Below are positions 8,325 to 16,099 of a DNA stretch of 64,000 nt, one piece after another; within the stretch, counting starts at the first letter, position 1; the number at the start of each line of letters is the position of its first letter. The notes beneath the pieces are model-generated. The model did no database searches. It had not been told where the DNA came from and worked only from the letters and a program-made list of their open reading frames with translations. Where the stretch lies: positions 930,001 through 994,000 of the forward strand of contig NZ_CP010054.1 in assembly GCF_000801315.1 (NCBI RefSeq), written 5' to 3'. The translations under genes and the position numbers were made by a program. This DNA is from Hymenobacter sp. DG25B. Its GTDB lineage: Bacteria; Bacteroidota; Bacteroidia; Cytophagales; Hymenobacteraceae.

Positions 8325-8933
8325 TTAGTACTTGCTGCGGTTGTGTCTGGCGCGGTTAAATGAAGGGTTATCACTGCCCAAAAACAAGTAGCCCACCTGC
8401 GCCTGTATGACGGAGTTGTAGTTGTGTACTTTGATATTCCCGTTGTCTTCCTTCAGAGGAGTTACATCCCGGTTATAACGCAACTCTACGCTCAGCCCGC
8501 CTTCCGACTGATAGCCCACCCCGGCCGTGCCGCCGTAGTTAACCGGCCGGTAGCCCGTTCTACCAGAGTTGGAAGTCAATAGAACGTTAGCCTGAGGGCC
8601 CAGCACCAGAAACGGCCCCTCCAGATCCAGCCGGGCCAGCACGGGCACGTCTATGTAATGGATGGTGGATTTGGTAGCACCAGCATTCTGGCTGGTGCCC
8701 TTCATGGAGTACAGCAGCTCGGGCTGAATGGATAGGAACCCATTAGAAGAAGCCGGAAAATTGACTACTGCGCCGCCCAGCCCACCTAGCTTGAGCTGGT
8801 TGGCATCCGGCGCATCAGAGCCCACAATGTTGCTCAGGTTAGCCCCGGCTTTAAGTCCAAATATGGTTTTTTGCGCCTGCACGGCACCCGTAGTAAAAAG
8901 CGCAGCGGCTAGGATAAAAACGGCCTTTTTCAT
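8325..8933 (-). CDS. Small outer-membrane beta-barrel protein, paralog 3
   Basis: 202 residues with signal peptide MKKAVFILAAALFTTGAVQA. Carries the family landmarks FGLKAGANLSNI, FLSIQPELLYSMKG, IHYIDVPVLARLDLEG and GPQANVLL, then GVGYQSEGGLSVELRYN and a terminal VQVGYLFLG-type strand. An unusual basic tail (about 16 residues after the last strand) extends beyond the expected barrel end. The start at 8933 was chosen from the signal peptide. A sigma54-like sequence lies about 80 bases upstream (see findings). Confidence 0.88.
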   Translation of the reverse strand: MKKAVFILAAALFTTGAVQAQKTIFGLKAGANLSNIVGSDAPDANQLKLGGLGGAVVNFPASSNGFLSIQPELLYSMKGTSQNAGATKSTIHYIDVPVLARLDLEGPFLVLGPQANVLLTSNSGRTGYRPVNYGGTAGVGYQSEGGLSVELRYNRDVTPLKEDNGNIKVHNYNSVIQAQVGYLFLGSDNPSFNRARHNRSKY

Positions 8934-9057
8934 GCAAAATCGAAGAACAGAAGGGAGAGAAAAGTTCGGTGATGAGGACGAGAGCGGACGTTGCAACAGA
9001 GGCTGAAAAGTGCTGCAGGAATTGTGCCATTATTCCGGAATTGCTATAAAACAGAAA

Positions 9058-9087
9058 GGCGCTTACTCTCCGAAGAAAGTAAGCGCC
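9058..9087 (-). terminator. Terminator of beta-barrel paralog 4
   Basis: 10-bp stem GGCGCTTACT (9058-9067) with 9078-9087, loop of 10. Followed on the - strand by a T-rich tract. Confidence 0.7.
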
Positions 9088-9115
9088 CAAGTGTTTCTGC
9101 TTTAAAAGCTACGGC

Positions 9116-9778
9116 TTATTTACCACCAATGAGGTAACCTAGCGAAGCCTGGAATACCTGGTTACGGGCATTCTTCACGTCATCATCACCTGTGTAGCCG
9201 TCTTTGGCAAAGTCAGTAAAGGAGCCATTGTAGCGGATACCCACCAGGAAGCCTGCGGTAGACTGATAACCCAAGCCAGCGGCGTAGCCAATTTCGCTAC
9301 GATTCACATTGTTCAGGTTTTCTGTATCCTCTCTTTTATAAAGAGTTGTGCCATTCCTAGTCGACTTAGTTTCATCTTTTATTTTAAGCAAATAGCTGTA
9401 TTGCGGGCCAGCTTCAAAGAAAAAGCCATCAGCATTAATCTTCAGCAATACTGGTACATCGATGTAGTTATAGGTGCGGCTGCCTTCAAACTTTGTACCC
9501 GCAATTTCTTTATCAGCATTTTTAAAGCCCTTTTGAGAATACAGTACTTCCGGCTGAATGGAGAAGAAGCCATCATCGGTTACGCTGAAATTAGCCATAA
9601 TGCCACCGTGGCCACCGAATTTACTTTCGAAACGGTCCTCATTGACCAGGTCGCCGGAGAGGTTGGAATAGTTTACGCCGCCTTTAATACCCAGGCGTAC
9701 GCCCTGGGCTTTGGCATCCTGAGAAGAGAAAGTGGCGGCCGCCAGAAGCGAAGCGAGTAGGATTGTTGTCTTTTTCAT
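9116..9778 (-). CDS. Small outer-membrane beta-barrel protein, paralog 4
   Basis: 220 residues, signal peptide MKKTTILLASLLAAATFSS ending near AKAQG. Landmarks are GVRLGIKGGVNYSNLSGD, FFSIQPEVLYSQKGF, YNYIDVPVLLKINADG, FFFEAGPQYSYLL, EIGYAAGLGYQ and a C-terminal FQASLGYLIGGK strand. It aligns almost throughout with the gene at 7483-8175, so the two look like a recent duplication. Start from signal peptide at 9778. Porin-like or structural; ligand unknown. Confidence 0.9.
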   Translation of the reverse strand: MKKTTILLASLLAAATFSSQDAKAQGVRLGIKGGVNYSNLSGDLVNEDRFESKFGGHGGIMANFSVTDDGFFSIQPEVLYSQKGFKNADKEIAGTKFEGSRTYNYIDVPVLLKINADGFFFEAGPQYSYLLKIKDETKSTRNGTTLYKREDTENLNNVNRSEIGYAAGLGYQSTAGFLVGIRYNGSFTDFAKDGYTGDDDVKNARNQVFQASLGYLIGGK

Positions 9779-9884
9779 GGTGCAACAAGGGTTTAGTGAA
9801 CATTGCACATTGGCACCCCAACCCGGGGTTCCATGGGGCCTTAAACGGAGAAATTGGTAACGGATACATATCACCGCAAAAAAA

Positions 9885-9913
9885 AATGGCCCGGCCTTGC
9901 GGCCAGACCATTT
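9885..9913 (-). terminator. Terminator of beta-barrel paralog 5
   Basis: Imperfect hairpin built on ATGG/CCAT and GGCC/GGCC pairing with a TTGC loop. On the - strand it is followed by a run of nine or more T residues. Confidence 0.7.
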
Positions 9914-9935
9914 TCAGGCGGCGGTAACCGCCTGA

Positions 9936-10658
9936 TTATTTGCCCAGTTGCAGCAGGTAGCCCACCTGCAAAATAACGGCGTCGTTGGCGCTCTTGGGCT
10001 TGCTTTCAATGGCCTTGGTATCCAGCACCGTCTGAAAGCCGCGGTTGTAGCGCAGGCCAAGGGTGAGGCCATTGCGGGACTGGTAGCCTACTCCCGCCAG
10101 GGCGCCAAAATCCCACTTGGCTACGTCGCCGCTGGCGTCGGAAGAGGCCTTGGTGGTGGCTTCTTTGCGGCTGTCGGAGAATTTGCTGTAGGTTTCGGTA
10201 TCGGTGCTGCTGCCCAGCAGGTAGCCTACCTGCGGACCCAGCTCAAAGTACACGCCTCCGTTGGTGTTCACGCGCACAGGAACGGGCAAATCCAGATAAC
10301 TCAGGGTGCGGTCTACGGTATTGATGCGCAGCGTTTCGCTTTCGCCCAGCTCAGTAGTGTTCAGGGAGGTTTGCGTGAGCTTATAGCCTTTATGGTTCAG
10401 CTGCAGTTCGGGCGCTACCGTGAACAAACCAGTGCTGGAAAGGGGAATAGTCGCCGCCAGACTCACATTATAGCCCGTATGCCGGTCGCCCAGCTGCACC
10501 CGGTAGTTGGGGCCGGCCAGCATGTCCAGCTCGTTGCCCGTGAGGCGGGCCAGCGTAGCACCGGCTTTCAGGCCCAGGCGGGGCTTGCCGGGGTTTTGGG
10601 CGTGGGCCACCGAGGCCAAAGCGGCGAGGGCAACTGCCAGTACGGCCTTCTTAACCAT
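9936..10658 (-). CDS. Small outer-membrane beta-barrel protein, paralog 5
   Basis: 240 residues, signal peptide MVKKAVLAVALAALASVAHA. Same architecture as the four downstream paralogs: LGLKAGATLARL, a PELQLNHKGY segment in place of the QPELLYSQKG block, LSYLDLPVPVRVNTNG, VYFELGPQVGYLLG and GVGYQSRNGLTLGLRYN, with terminal strand VILQVGYLLQLGK. It is the most diverged member and carries the longest loop, rich in Ser/Thr/Glu. It is first in transcription order, but the downstream members have intervening terminators. Confidence 0.9.
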   Translation of the reverse strand: MVKKAVLAVALAALASVAHAQNPGKPRLGLKAGATLARLTGNELDMLAGPNYRVQLGDRHTGYNVSLAATIPLSSTGLFTVAPELQLNHKGYKLTQTSLNTTELGESETLRINTVDRTLSYLDLPVPVRVNTNGGVYFELGPQVGYLLGSSTDTETYSKFSDSRKEATTKASSDASGDVAKWDFGALAGVGYQSRNGLTLGLRYNRGFQTVLDTKAIESKPKSANDAVILQVGYLLQLGK

Positions 10659-10847
10659 GAAAATAGAAATTGCAGTGAATGAATAATACAGGGAACCCGC
10701 CGCATGTTGCCCGGCGGAGCCCAATGAAAAGACAATGTTACGGCAATGGCGTGAGTTACCCGCAACCAGCTGCTCTGGTAAGATTGATTTTATGCCCTTG
10801 GCGTTGCAGGGTACATCCGATAAAGCAGCGGCTCGTATTTTTGAGCG

Positions 10848-11969
10848 TTGGCTAACTCTGATTCCACTATCCGCATTTGGGCAGCACTATCCGTAGTAGT
10901 GGTGCTGCTTAGCAGTAGCGCCGGCCCCGTCTGGGGCCAAGTGCCGCGCGCCCCCTGGGTGGCAGGGCTCTATGCCCAGGGAGGCTTTATAGTGGCCCAC
11001 TCGCCGCGGGTGCGGCACCTGGTGCGGGCGCACCCTACCGGCCTGGAGCTGAATTTGCAGCGCCAAACCACCGGGCAGGCCCCCTGGCACGCCTGGTATG
11101 GCTACCCTAAAATAGGCGTGGCGTTGGTCTATTATGATTACCATAACCCGGTGCTGGGGAAGAGCTACGGGGCTTCCTTTTACCTTAATAAAACCTATTG
11201 GCGCACCACCCGGCAGGAGCTAAATTTCCGACTGGGCACTGGCCTGGGGTGGTTTACGCAGGGGTTTTCACAGGAACTCAACCACAAAAATACGCTCGTC
11301 AGCTCCCACCTCAATGCCATGCTGCAGGCCCGCGTGGAGTACGACCGGGCCCTGTCGCGGCAGGTTGGCCTGCTGGTAGGCGTGGGGCTGAATCATTTTT
11401 CCAACGGCGCCACGGCCAAGCCCAATCTGGGTATTAATATTCCCACCGTAGTACTGGGCCTCAATTTCCATCAGCAGCGCCCCTTCCGGCCGCTGGATGT
11501 ACCCCCGCTGCCCGAGCCAACCGATATCGGCCGGAATTTCCTGAACCTAAGCACTAGCCTGGGACTGAAACGCCTCAATGAAATCGACCAGCAAATCTAC
11601 CTGGTCAACTCCGTTTCAATAGTAGCTGGCCGCCGCCTGGATCGTAAAAGCAACCTGCTGCTGGGCCTGGAGGGCTTCTACGACCGTTCTCTGCGCGCCG
11701 AGCAGCGGGATACCGCCCGCCAGGACGCGCCTTTAGTAGACGTAAAAAAAGCCGGCGTTTTTCTGGGCCATGAGCTGCTGTTTGGCCGCCTGGCGCTGGT
11801 TACGCACCTGGGCGTATACGTGTACAACCCCTACAAATCCAACAACTTTTACTACGAGCGGGTGGGGCTGAAATACCACTTTACCAACCGCCTGTTTGGC
11901 GCCGTAGACCTGAAAGTACACCGCGGCGCGGCCGATGTGCTGGAGTGGAAAGCCGGGATAAAGCTATAA
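10848..11969 (+). CDS. PagL-like lipid A deacylase (acyloxyacyl hydrolase family)
   Basis: 373 residues; an outer-membrane beta-barrel esterase predicted to remove an acyl chain from lipid A. The catalytic His-x-Ser-Asn signature is visible as NHFSNG (His183, Ser185) inside a run of alternating barrel strands. The N-terminus has a hydrophobic signal segment (WAALSVVVVLLSSSAGPVWG). An in-frame TGA at 10842 limits the start to TTG 10848 or a later GTG; no ATG is available. A TATTTTTG sequence at 10836-10843 could be a -7 element, which would leave almost no leader. The protein is about twice the size of the proteobacterial enzyme, as is usual for Bacteroidota homologs. Confidence 0.82.
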   Translation: MANSDSTIRIWAALSVVVVLLSSSAGPVWGQVPRAPWVAGLYAQGGFIVAHSPRVRHLVRAHPTGLELNLQRQTTGQAPWHAWYGYPKIGVALVYYDYHNPVLGKSYGASFYLNKTYWRTTRQELNFRLGTGLGWFTQGFSQELNHKNTLVSSHLNAMLQARVEYDRALSRQVGLLVGVGLNHFSNGATAKPNLGINIPTVVLGLNFHQQRPFRPLDVPPLPEPTDIGRNFLNLSTSLGLKRLNEIDQQIYLVNSVSIVAGRRLDRKSNLLLGLEGFYDRSLRAEQRDTARQDAPLVDVKKAGVFLGHELLFGRLALVTHLGVYVYNPYKSNNFYYERVGLKYHFTNRLFGAVDLKVHRGAADVLEWKAGIKL

Positions 11970-11979
11970 TAGCTGCCTT

Positions 11980-13014
11980 CTATTTGGCGGCCAGGAGCGC
12001 CTGATTAATGCGCTTCACTATGGCGGGCCCTTCGTAAATAAACCCGGTATAGAGCTGCACCAACACGGCCCCGGCGGCTAGCTTTTCCCGCGCATCCTGC
12101 GGGGAATGAATACCGCCCACCCCAATGATGGGCAAGGCGCCATCACTATGCCGGTGCAGGTAGCGAATAACCTCCGTAGCGCGCTGACGCAAAGGCCGCC
12201 CGCTTAATCCACCCGCCCCCAGGCTGGCCACATGCTCCGGACTGGTGCGCAGGCCTTCCCGACTGATGGTAGTATTGGTAGCTACCAGCCCGCTAAGGTT
12301 GGTTTCGCGGGCAATCAGCAGAATGTCGTCCAACTGAGTGTCCGTCAGATCGGGGGCTATTTTGAGTAGGAGGGGCCGGGGTTTCGGCAGGGCCTGGTTG
12401 CGCTCCTGCACCTGCTGCAACAGCTGAATCAGCGGCTCGCGCTCCTGCAGCTGGCGCAGGTTGGGCGTATTAGGCGAGCTGACATTCACCACAAAATAGT
12501 CCACCACCTCGTGCAGGGCCTCTACGCAGGCCACGTAATCCTGCGCGGCCTGCTCATTCGGGGTGTCTTTGTTTTTGCCGATGTTACCGCCGATAATCAT
12601 ATCGGAACGGCGGTGACGCAGGCGCTCGGCGGCCGCAGCGGCCCCGGCATTATTGAAGCCCATGCGGTTTACCAGGGCCTCGTCCTGCGGCAAGCGGAAC
12701 AGGCGGGGCTGTGGGTTGCCGGGCTGCGGGCGGGGCGTTACGGTGCCAATTTCCACAAAACCAAAGCCCAGGGCCGCCAGCTCGTCGGTTAGCTCCGCAT
12801 TCTTATCAAAGCCAGCCGCCAGGCCCACCGGGTTCCGGAACTTCAGCCCGAACACTTCCCGCTCCAGCCCCGGATTCTGATAGTCATAAAGCCCCCGCAG
12901 CAGCGCCTGGCCGCCCGGCACGCGGGCCATCCGCTTCAGGTTATCGAATACCAGATGGTGCGCGCGTTCGGCATCCAACTGGAAAAACAGGGGCTTCAGC
13001 AGGGCTTTGTACAT
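11980..13014 (-). CDS. pyrD: Dihydroorotate dehydrogenase (quinone), class 2
   Basis: 344 residues. FMN enzyme that oxidises dihydroorotate to orotate with quinone, in de novo pyrimidine synthesis. The class 2 N-terminal membrane-association helix ([20 protein letters not shown]) is present. The core motifs are [12 protein letters not shown] at 61-72, the substrate loop ending [18 protein letters not shown] with the class 2 catalytic serine at about 179-180, and the C-terminal FMN phosphate loop GVGGI. It ends 10 bases from the converging lipid A deacylase gene. TAGCTTTG on the - strand ends only 7 bases before its ATG. Confidence 0.97.
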   Translation of the reverse strand: MYKALLKPLFFQLDAERAHHLVFDNLKRMARVPGGQALLRGLYDYQNPGLEREVFGLKFRNPVGLAAGFDKNAELTDELAALGFGFVEIGTVTPRPQPGNPQPRLFRLPQDEALVNRMGFNNAGAAAAAERLRHRRSDMIIGGNIGKNKDTPNEQAAQDYVACVEALHEVVDYFVVNVSSPNTPNLRQLQEREPLIQLLQQVQERNQALPKPRPLLLKIAPDLTDTQLDDILLIARETNLSGLVATNTTISREGLRTSPEHVASLGAGGLSGRPLRQRATEVIRYLHRHSDGALPIIGVGGIHSPQDAREKLAAGAVLVQLYTGFIYEGPAIVKRINQALLAAK

Positions 13015-13021
13015 GGCAAGG

Positions 13022-13029
13022 CAAAGCTA
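13022..13029 (-). promoter_or_regulatory. -7 element of pyrD, nearly abutting the start codon
   Basis: The + strand reads CAAAGCTA, giving TAGCTTTG on the coding strand with only 7 bases to ATG. If used, the pyrD mRNA has essentially no leader. Confidence 0.55.
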
Positions 13030-13046
13030 CGCAATGGGGAGGAAGT

Positions 13047-13196
13047 GTCATTGCGAGGCACGAAGCAATCCGTCCTCTGAAACGCAGAAAGCTCTGAGAT
13101 GTGAAAAGCCCTTGACGTACTATACATCAAGGGCTTTCTGGTAAGAGAGGGTTGGTCACTTCTGAGAGGACAGATTGCTTCGTGCCTCGCAATGAC
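13047..13196. repeat. Inverted repeat (family C), 32-bp arms flanking a terminator
   Basis: Arms 13047-13078 and 13165-13196 are complementary at 31 of 32 positions. They begin GTCATTGCGAGGCACGAAGC and end in a GTCCTCT block. Translated, the arms give VIARHEAI, the well-known signature of dispersed intergenic repeats. A transcription terminator sits between the arms, so the whole forms a nested structure between comM and pyrD. Confidence 0.85.
13103..13138 (-). terminator. Terminator of the ComM-like gene
   Basis: Stem GAAAAGCCCTTGA (13103-13115) with 13127-13138, flanked by A- and T-rich ends. It lies inside the family C inverted repeat. Confidence 0.7.
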
Positions 13197-13203
13197 AATT
13201 TGT

Positions 13204-14742
13204 TTACCCCGCCCAGCCTTCTCTATCCAGGCTGCGGTATTGAATGGCTTCGGCCAGATGCTGAATCTGGATTTCCTCCGAAGCGGCCAGGTCGGCAATG
13301 GTGCGGGCTACTTTCAGGATCCGGTCGTAGGCGCGGGCGGAGAGGCCAAGGCGCTCCATGGCGGTTTTCAGCAGCAGGCGGCCAGCATCGTTTATCTGAC
13401 ACAGGTCCTTCACCATTTGCGGGGGCATCATAGCATTGGAGTGGATTTCGGGGAAATCCTGGAACCGCACGGCCTGCCGTTCCCGGGCCGTGGAAACGCG
13501 CTGCTGAATATCGGCGCTGGTTTCGGAGCGGCGGGTTTCCGTCATCTGGTCGAAGGAAACCGGCGTTACTTCCACGTGCAGATCAATGCGGTCCAGCAAC
13601 GGGCCGCTTACTTTGTTGAGGTAGCGCTGCACCACGCCGGGGCCGCACACGCACTCCTTTTCCGGGTGATTATAGTAGCCGCAGGGGCAAGGGTTCATGC
13701 TGGCTATCAGCATAAAGTTGGCCGGGAAATCGATGCTGATTTTGGCGCGGGAAATGGTCACGCGCCGCTCTTCCAAAGGCTGGCGCATCACCTCCAGTAC
13801 CGTGCGCTTAAACTCGGGCAGCTCATCCAGAAACAGCACCCCGTTGTGCGAGAGGGATATTTCTCCCGGCTGCGGATTACCGCCACCACCCACCAGGGCC
13901 ACATCGGAAATGGTGTGGTGCGGAGCCCGGAATGGCCGTGAGCTGAGCAGCGAAGCATTAGTGCCCAGCTTGCCCGCTACGGAGTGAATCTTGGTGGTTT
14001 CCAGTGCCTCGTGCATCGTGAGGGGCGGCAGAATGCTGGGCAGGCGCTTGGCCAACATGGTCTTGCCGGCACCGGGCGGGCCGATCATGATAACGTTATG
14101 GCCGCCGGCCGCGGCTATTTCCAGCGCCCGTTTGATGTTCTCCTGACCCTGCACATCGGCAAAATCGGCGGCGTACTGGTTGGCGGCGTGCTGGAAAATG
14201 TCGCGCGTGTCCACCTTCACCGGCGCAATATCTTGGCGGCCCTCGAAAAAGTCGATGGCCTCCTGCATGGTTTCCACGGGAATCACATCCAGATTATTCA
14301 CGATGGCCGCTTCCTGCGCGTTTTCCTTCGGCAGAATAATGCCTTTGAAGCCTTCTTTGCGCGCCTGAATGGCAATAGGCAACACCCCCCGGATAGGCCG
14401 CAGCCCACCATCCAGGGCCAGCTCGCCCATAATTATATAGTCGCCCAGTCGCTCGGTGGTCAGTTGCTGGGAAGCGTGCAGAATGCCCAGCGCAATGGGT
14501 AAATCGTAGGCGGAGCCTTCCTTACGCACATCAGCCGGGGCCATGTTTACCACCACTTTGGTGCGCGGCATGCGGTAGCCCCTGAACTTGAGGGCGGCTT
14601 CTATCCGCTGCTGACTTTCCTTAATGGCATTATCAGCTAAGCCCACTACATAAAAATTCGTCCCCTGCGATACAACTACTTCAATAGTAATAGTATTGGC
14701 ATTGACACCCTGCACGGCCGAGCCGTAGGTTTTTGTAAGCAT
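13204..14742 (-). CDS. ComM/YifB-family Mg-chelatase-like AAA+ ATPase
   Basis: 512 residues. The N-terminal Lon-protease-like/ChlI domain (about 1-170) begins with the typical MLTKTYGSAVQGVNA. It is followed by an AAA+ module with Walker A GPPGAGKT at 221-228, Walker B near GVLFLDELPEF, and a cysteine-containing NPCPCGYYNHPEKECVCG zinc-like segment. The C-terminal helical domain ends with a short Glu-Gly tail. ComM proteins act as hexameric branch-migration helicases in natural transformation in other bacteria; the role here is inferred from family only. Typical length, ATG start. Confidence 0.93.
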   Translation of the reverse strand: MLTKTYGSAVQGVNANTITIEVVVSQGTNFYVVGLADNAIKESQQRIEAALKFRGYRMPRTKVVVNMAPADVRKEGSAYDLPIALGILHASQQLTTERLGDYIIMGELALDGGLRPIRGVLPIAIQARKEGFKGIILPKENAQEAAIVNNLDVIPVETMQEAIDFFEGRQDIAPVKVDTRDIFQHAANQYAADFADVQGQENIKRALEIAAAGGHNVIMIGPPGAGKTMLAKRLPSILPPLTMHEALETTKIHSVAGKLGTNASLLSSRPFRAPHHTISDVALVGGGGNPQPGEISLSHNGVLFLDELPEFKRTVLEVMRQPLEERRVTISRAKISIDFPANFMLIASMNPCPCGYYNHPEKECVCGPGVVQRYLNKVSGPLLDRIDLHVEVTPVSFDQMTETRRSETSADIQQRVSTARERQAVRFQDFPEIHSNAMMPPQMVKDLCQINDAGRLLLKTAMERLGLSARAYDRILKVARTIADLAASEEIQIQHLAEAIQYRSLDREGWAG

Positions 14743-14803
14743 ACAGTGGGGGTAAGGATAAAGCGGTTCAGTAACCGAAGATACTAGGATAGAGTGCCAC
14801 GTG

Positions 14804-14845
14804 TTACAGAAAAAGCCAACTCTTAGGAGTCGGCTTTTTCTGTAA
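14804..14845 (-). terminator. Terminator of gmhA
   Basis: 14-bp outer stem TTACAGAAAAAGCC with its exact complement around an inner imperfect hairpin; symmetrical A and T tracts. Confidence 0.85.
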
Positions 14846-14858
14846 AGTGTTAGTAGGC

Positions 14859-15443
14859 TTAGGCTACCAGCTGCTCAATGAGCATAATCATGATGTGAAT
14901 GGCTTTGATGTGGATTTCCTGAATCCGGTCGGCGTAGCCGCTGTGTGGGGCCCGGATTTCCACGTCGCTGATACCGGCCAGCTGGCCCCCGTCTTTGCCG
15001 GTGAGGCTAACCACCCGCATGCCCGCGGCTTTGGCGGCCTCGGCGGCCAGCAGCACGTTGGGCGAGTTGCCGCTGGTGCTGATGGCCAGGAGCAAGTCGC
15101 CGGGGCGGCCTAGGGCCTGCACGTAGCGGCTGAATACATGGTCGTAGCCGAAATCATTGGCTACGCAGCTCATGTGAGAAGCTTCCGTGAGCGGAATGGC
15201 GGCCAGCGCAGGGCGGTTCTGGCGGTAGCGGCCGGTGAGCTCCTCGGCAAAATGCTGCGCATCGCAGAGCGAGCCGCCGTTGCCGCAGGTCAGGATTTTG
15301 CCGCCGGCGCGCAGGGAATCCGCCATAAGGCGGGCGGCCTGCTCAATGGCTTGCAGATTGGCCGGATCGGCCAGAAAACGGTCGAGAACGGTGCGGGCTT
15401 CCGTCAGCTCGGCCCGGATGAGGTCAGTAAGGGATTCAGTCAC
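14859..15443 (-). CDS. gmhA: Phosphoheptose (sedoheptulose 7-phosphate) isomerase
   Basis: 194-residue SIS-domain enzyme that converts sedoheptulose 7-phosphate to D-glycero-D-manno-heptose 7-phosphate, the entry to ADP-heptose and LPS core synthesis. [17 protein letters not shown] at 53-69 is the GmhA active-site signature with the conserved His, and ISTSGNSPN is the second SIS phosphate loop. The start is GTG at 15443, giving [13 protein letters not shown]; no ATG fits better. TAGTTTTG ends 4 bases upstream, overlapping the stop of the preceding gene, so it may be transcribed both from its own promoter and by read-through. Confidence 0.93.
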   Translation of the reverse strand: MTESLTDLIRAELTEARTVLDRFLADPANLQAIEQAARLMADSLRAGGKILTCGNGGSLCDAQHFAEELTGRYRQNRPALAAIPLTEASHMSCVANDFGYDHVFSRYVQALGRPGDLLLAISTSGNSPNVLLAAEAAKAAGMRVVSLTGKDGGQLAGISDVEIRAPHSGYADRIQEIHIKAIHIMIMLIEQLVA

Positions 15444-15447
15444 GGTG

Positions 15448-15455
15448 CAAAACTA
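15448..15455 (-). promoter_or_regulatory. -7-like element of gmhA
   Basis: CAAAACTA on + is TAGTTTTG on the coding strand, a full match to TAnnTTTG, 4 bases before the GTG start. It overlaps the last codon of the upstream gene. Confidence 0.4.
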
Positions 15456-15959
15456 CCGCACTGGCCGCTCATCTACATCAGGTGAGGCCGGGGGAATGAT
15501 AGAATTTGGCTGCTGCAGGGGCGCGTTAGGTAGGCTGGGGTCTTCCTGAGGAAAAACCGGCCGGGTAGCTTCCGGCACGGGAGTAGTTGTTGGCGAAGGC
15601 GTATACACCGTTTCGGGATACGTAGTAGTGCCCGTGACCACTCCAGGCCGCTGCTGAAACTCCCGCTCGCGCAGCTCCATCTGCTGGTCGTAGAGGCGGG
15701 CTTTCAACTCGTTGATTTTGCCTTCGTGCTGGGAGATATTACGGCGCAGCATGGTGCTGTCCAGGTTCTCAACCAGCAGTTGCACGGCCAGCAGCACGGC
15801 GGCTACAATAAACAGCACCCAATAAAAGGTGCTCATATCGGTACCCAGACCAAAGGCGCCGGCTACGGCGTCGCGGGTGGCGGGGCTTAAAATAAAGAGC
15901 AGCGCCAGGAGCAGATACACCATAACCAGGATGGTGACGAGGCGTTTGAGAGCAAGCAT
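15453..15959 (-). CDS. Two-helix inner-membrane protein, hypothetical
   Basis: 168 residues from ATG 15959. Two strong membrane helices (LVTILVMVYLLLALLFIL and FYWVLFIVAAVLLAVQLLV), then a charged coiled-coil-like stretch (HEGKINELKARLYDQQMEL) and a Thr/Pro-rich low-complexity tail ending VDERPVR. No enzymatic motif. It resembles small LapA/DUF1049-like proteins in layout only. Its stop lies 9 bases before gmhA, so the two probably form an operon. Function unknown. Confidence 0.75.
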   Translation of the reverse strand: MLALKRLVTILVMVYLLLALLFILSPATRDAVAGAFGLGTDMSTFYWVLFIVAAVLLAVQLLVENLDSTMLRRNISQHEGKINELKARLYDQQMELREREFQQRPGVVTGTTTYPETVYTPSPTTTPVPEATRPVFPQEDPSLPNAPLQQPNSIIPPASPDVDERPVR

Positions 15960-16099
15960 GGGAGAGAGGCTTAGAGAGTACAAAACGAATAGCACCGGCC
16001 CACGGCAGTGGCTTGGCGAATTAAATATAGGAGATATCTAATTACGGCGCGGTGAGCCCGGCTGCCCGTCTAAACGCAAAGTCCCGGTTCCGCGTTGGC

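Noticed and set aside
6605..13196. CRISPR array or insertion sequence suggested by repeated palindromes
   Set aside because: Repeats are paired and inverted, not regularly spaced direct repeats, and no cas gene or transposase is present.
12996..13298. Frames containing VIARHEAI-like peptides
   Set aside because: Product of the family C inverted repeat.
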